Of a DNA stretch of 5,739 bases, positions 4,732-5,739 are shown piece after piece. How positions within the stretch are numbered: the stretch's first letter is position 1; each line of letters starts with the position of its first letter. The stretch comes from Elusimicrobiota bacterium (lineage in GTDB: Bacteria > Elusimicrobiota > Elusimicrobia > FEN-1173). The stretch lies in the NCBI GenBank assembly GCA_003158755.1, contig PMLF01000347.1:1-5739 (forward strand), in the 5' to 3' direction. A model generated the notes under the pieces. That model saw only the letters and a program-made list of their open reading frames with translations. It did not search any database and had not been told where the DNA came from. A program made the position numbers and the translations under genes.

Positions 4732-5739
4732 ATACGGAACGAACCTGGCGTGGGGGGGAACGACAGACGTTTTGGTTGGCGGAAACTCTGTCGCGGCGGG
4801 GTCACGAAAGCCGGCTGGCTTGCCGCCCCGAAGGTCCCCTGGCGGCGAAGGCGAAGGAACGGGGCCTCGCCGTTTTTCCCTTATCGCCTTCATTTGAGTT
4901 CGACCTTTTCGCGGCGCGGCGGATCCGGCGGCATTTGCTGGAAACGGGAACGGACATCCTGCACGCTCACACCGGCCACGCCGTCGGGTTGGGGGCAATG
5001 GCCGTGCGCGGCACGGACGTAAAACTGGTGGTTACGCGGCGAGTGGATTTTCCGTTGAAGGTGGACGTTTTTTCGAGATGGAAATACGGACGCGCCCATG
5101 CCGTGGCCTGTATTTCCGGCTGGGTGCGGAAAATGGTATTGGACGGCGGCGTGCCCGAGGGAAAAACCGTCGTCATCCCCAGCGGGATCGATCCGACGGG
5201 CTATCCGTTGGAGGCGGATCGGGACCGTCTTCGCCGGGAGCGGGGTGTGGATTTGAAAGAGGTCGTCCTAGTCCACGTGGGCGCTCTCGTTCCTCACAAG
5301 GACCAGGCCGTCCTGCTCCGAGCGGTCGAACGCGCGGCGCGGGAGGTTCGCCGGTTCCGGTTGATCCTTTTGGGCGACGGCCCTCTGAGAAAAACCTTGG
5401 AGCAATTGGCGCGGGACCTCGGCATCGCCGATCGAACCGTTTTCATGGGAAATATTTCGGACGTTTTGGCTTATACCGCACTGGCGGACCTCTTCGTCTT
5501 TTCATCCAAGGAGGAGGGCCTGGGCACGGCGCTTTTGGATGCCCTCGCGGTGGGAGTCCCCACGGCGGCCACGGCCGCCGGAGGCATTCCCGATATCTAC
5601 GGCGGCCCCGACGCCCCGGAACTCTCACCTCCGGGAGATCCGGAGGCCCTGGCCCGGAACATTCTCTCCGTCTTGAACGACCCCGAGGAAGCCCGCCGCC
5701 GAGCCGAGCGCGGCCGCCAGCGGATCGCCTCCGGGAAGG
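4713..5739 (+). CDS. Family 4 (GT-B) glycosyltransferase, 3' end outside the window
   Basis: ATG 4713 opens a frame that stays open for 342 codons to the window edge, so the C-terminal helices are missing. It begins MRVLHLNTERTWRGGERQT, a normal GT4 start with the GG acceptor-side loop. HAHTGHAVGLGA is in the N-terminal domain. The linker ISGWVRKM...VIPSGID, with VHVGALVPHKDQ (K196), opens the donor domain. The signature is EEGLGTALLDALAVGVP, with E268 and D276 giving E-x7-D rather than the commoner E-x7-E, a variant seen in some GT4 members. The enzyme would use a nucleotide sugar at the cytoplasmic side. It shares the AHTG segment and overall plan with the GT4 at 1495-2559, so the two are probably paralogues. 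There is no Shine-Dalgarno directly before the ATG, and no in-frame ATG, GTG or TTG between about 4600 and 4713. Donor and acceptor are unknown. Confidence 0.9.
   Translation, partial: MRVLHLNTERTWRGGERQTFWLAETLSRRGHESRLACRPEGPLAAKAKERGLAVFPLSPSFEFDLFAARRIRRHLLETGTDILHAHTGHAVGLGAMAVRGTDVKLVVTRRVDFPLKVDVFSRWKYGRAHAVACISGWVRKMVLDGGVPEGKTVVIPSGIDPTGYPLEADRDRLRRERGVDLKEVVLVHVGALVPHKDQAVLLRAVERAAREVRRFRLILLGDGPLRKTLEQLARDLGIADRTVFMGNISDVLAYTALADLFVFSSKEEGLGTALLDALAVGVPTAATAAGGIPDIYGGPDAPELSPPGDPEALARNILSVLNDPEEARRRAERGRQRIASGK

Noticed and set aside
1..5739. tRNA, rRNA or a known riboswitch
   Set aside because: No cloverleaf, rRNA core or recognisable riboswitch motif was seen on either strand. 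The only strong RNA-like structure is the element at 1111-1493, which matches no family I know.

Overview
The window looks like part of a cell-envelope polysaccharide or lipopolysaccharide locus from a GC-rich, diderm (Gram-negative type) bacterium. The evidence is a family 9 glycosyltransferase of the heptosyltransferase type, what looks like the end of a Kdo transferase just upstream, two family 4 glycosyltransferases, and an exported glycosidase-like protein. GTG starts and weak or absent Shine-Dalgarno sequences are common. The phylum cannot be fixed from this sequence. The style (lone GTs, TPR plus GH-A fusion, structured intergenic repeats) would fit an uncultivated lineage, but that is a guess.

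Layout, left to right. Bases 1-99 hold the C-terminal end of an upstream gene, probably waaA/kdtA. It overlaps the start of a complete GT9 heptosyltransferase-like gene (96-1112) by four bases. The interval 1111-1493 is a compact element of about 383 bp with 33-bp terminal inverted repeats (32 of 33 match) enclosing several further perfect or near-perfect palindromes. It has no transposase and looks like a MITE-like or REP/BIME-like structured repeat. It overlaps the last two bases of the GT9 stop codon and ends one base before the GTG start of a GT4 glycosyltransferase gene (1495-2559). A weak terminator-like hairpin and a pyrimidine-rich tract (about 2558-2634) separate that gene from a convergent gene.

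The minus-strand gene at 2622-4523 encodes a secreted 633-residue protein. It has a signal peptide, a TPR-like helical region, a paired EF-hand-like calcium loop and a clan GH-A type glycosidase barrel with recognisable acid/base and nucleophile glutamates. A divergent intergenic region (4524-4712) carries extended -10-like promoter candidates in both directions and a possible 28-codon leader ORF. A second GT4 glycosyltransferase gene (4713 to the window end) follows on the plus strand. It is cut off by the edge and shares motifs with the first GT4.

Inferred biology: the plus-strand transferases would add sugars to a lipid-linked glycan on the cytoplasmic side. The minus-strand protein would act on a glycan outside the inner membrane. 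The most unusual item is the nested palindromic element wedged between two transferase genes.
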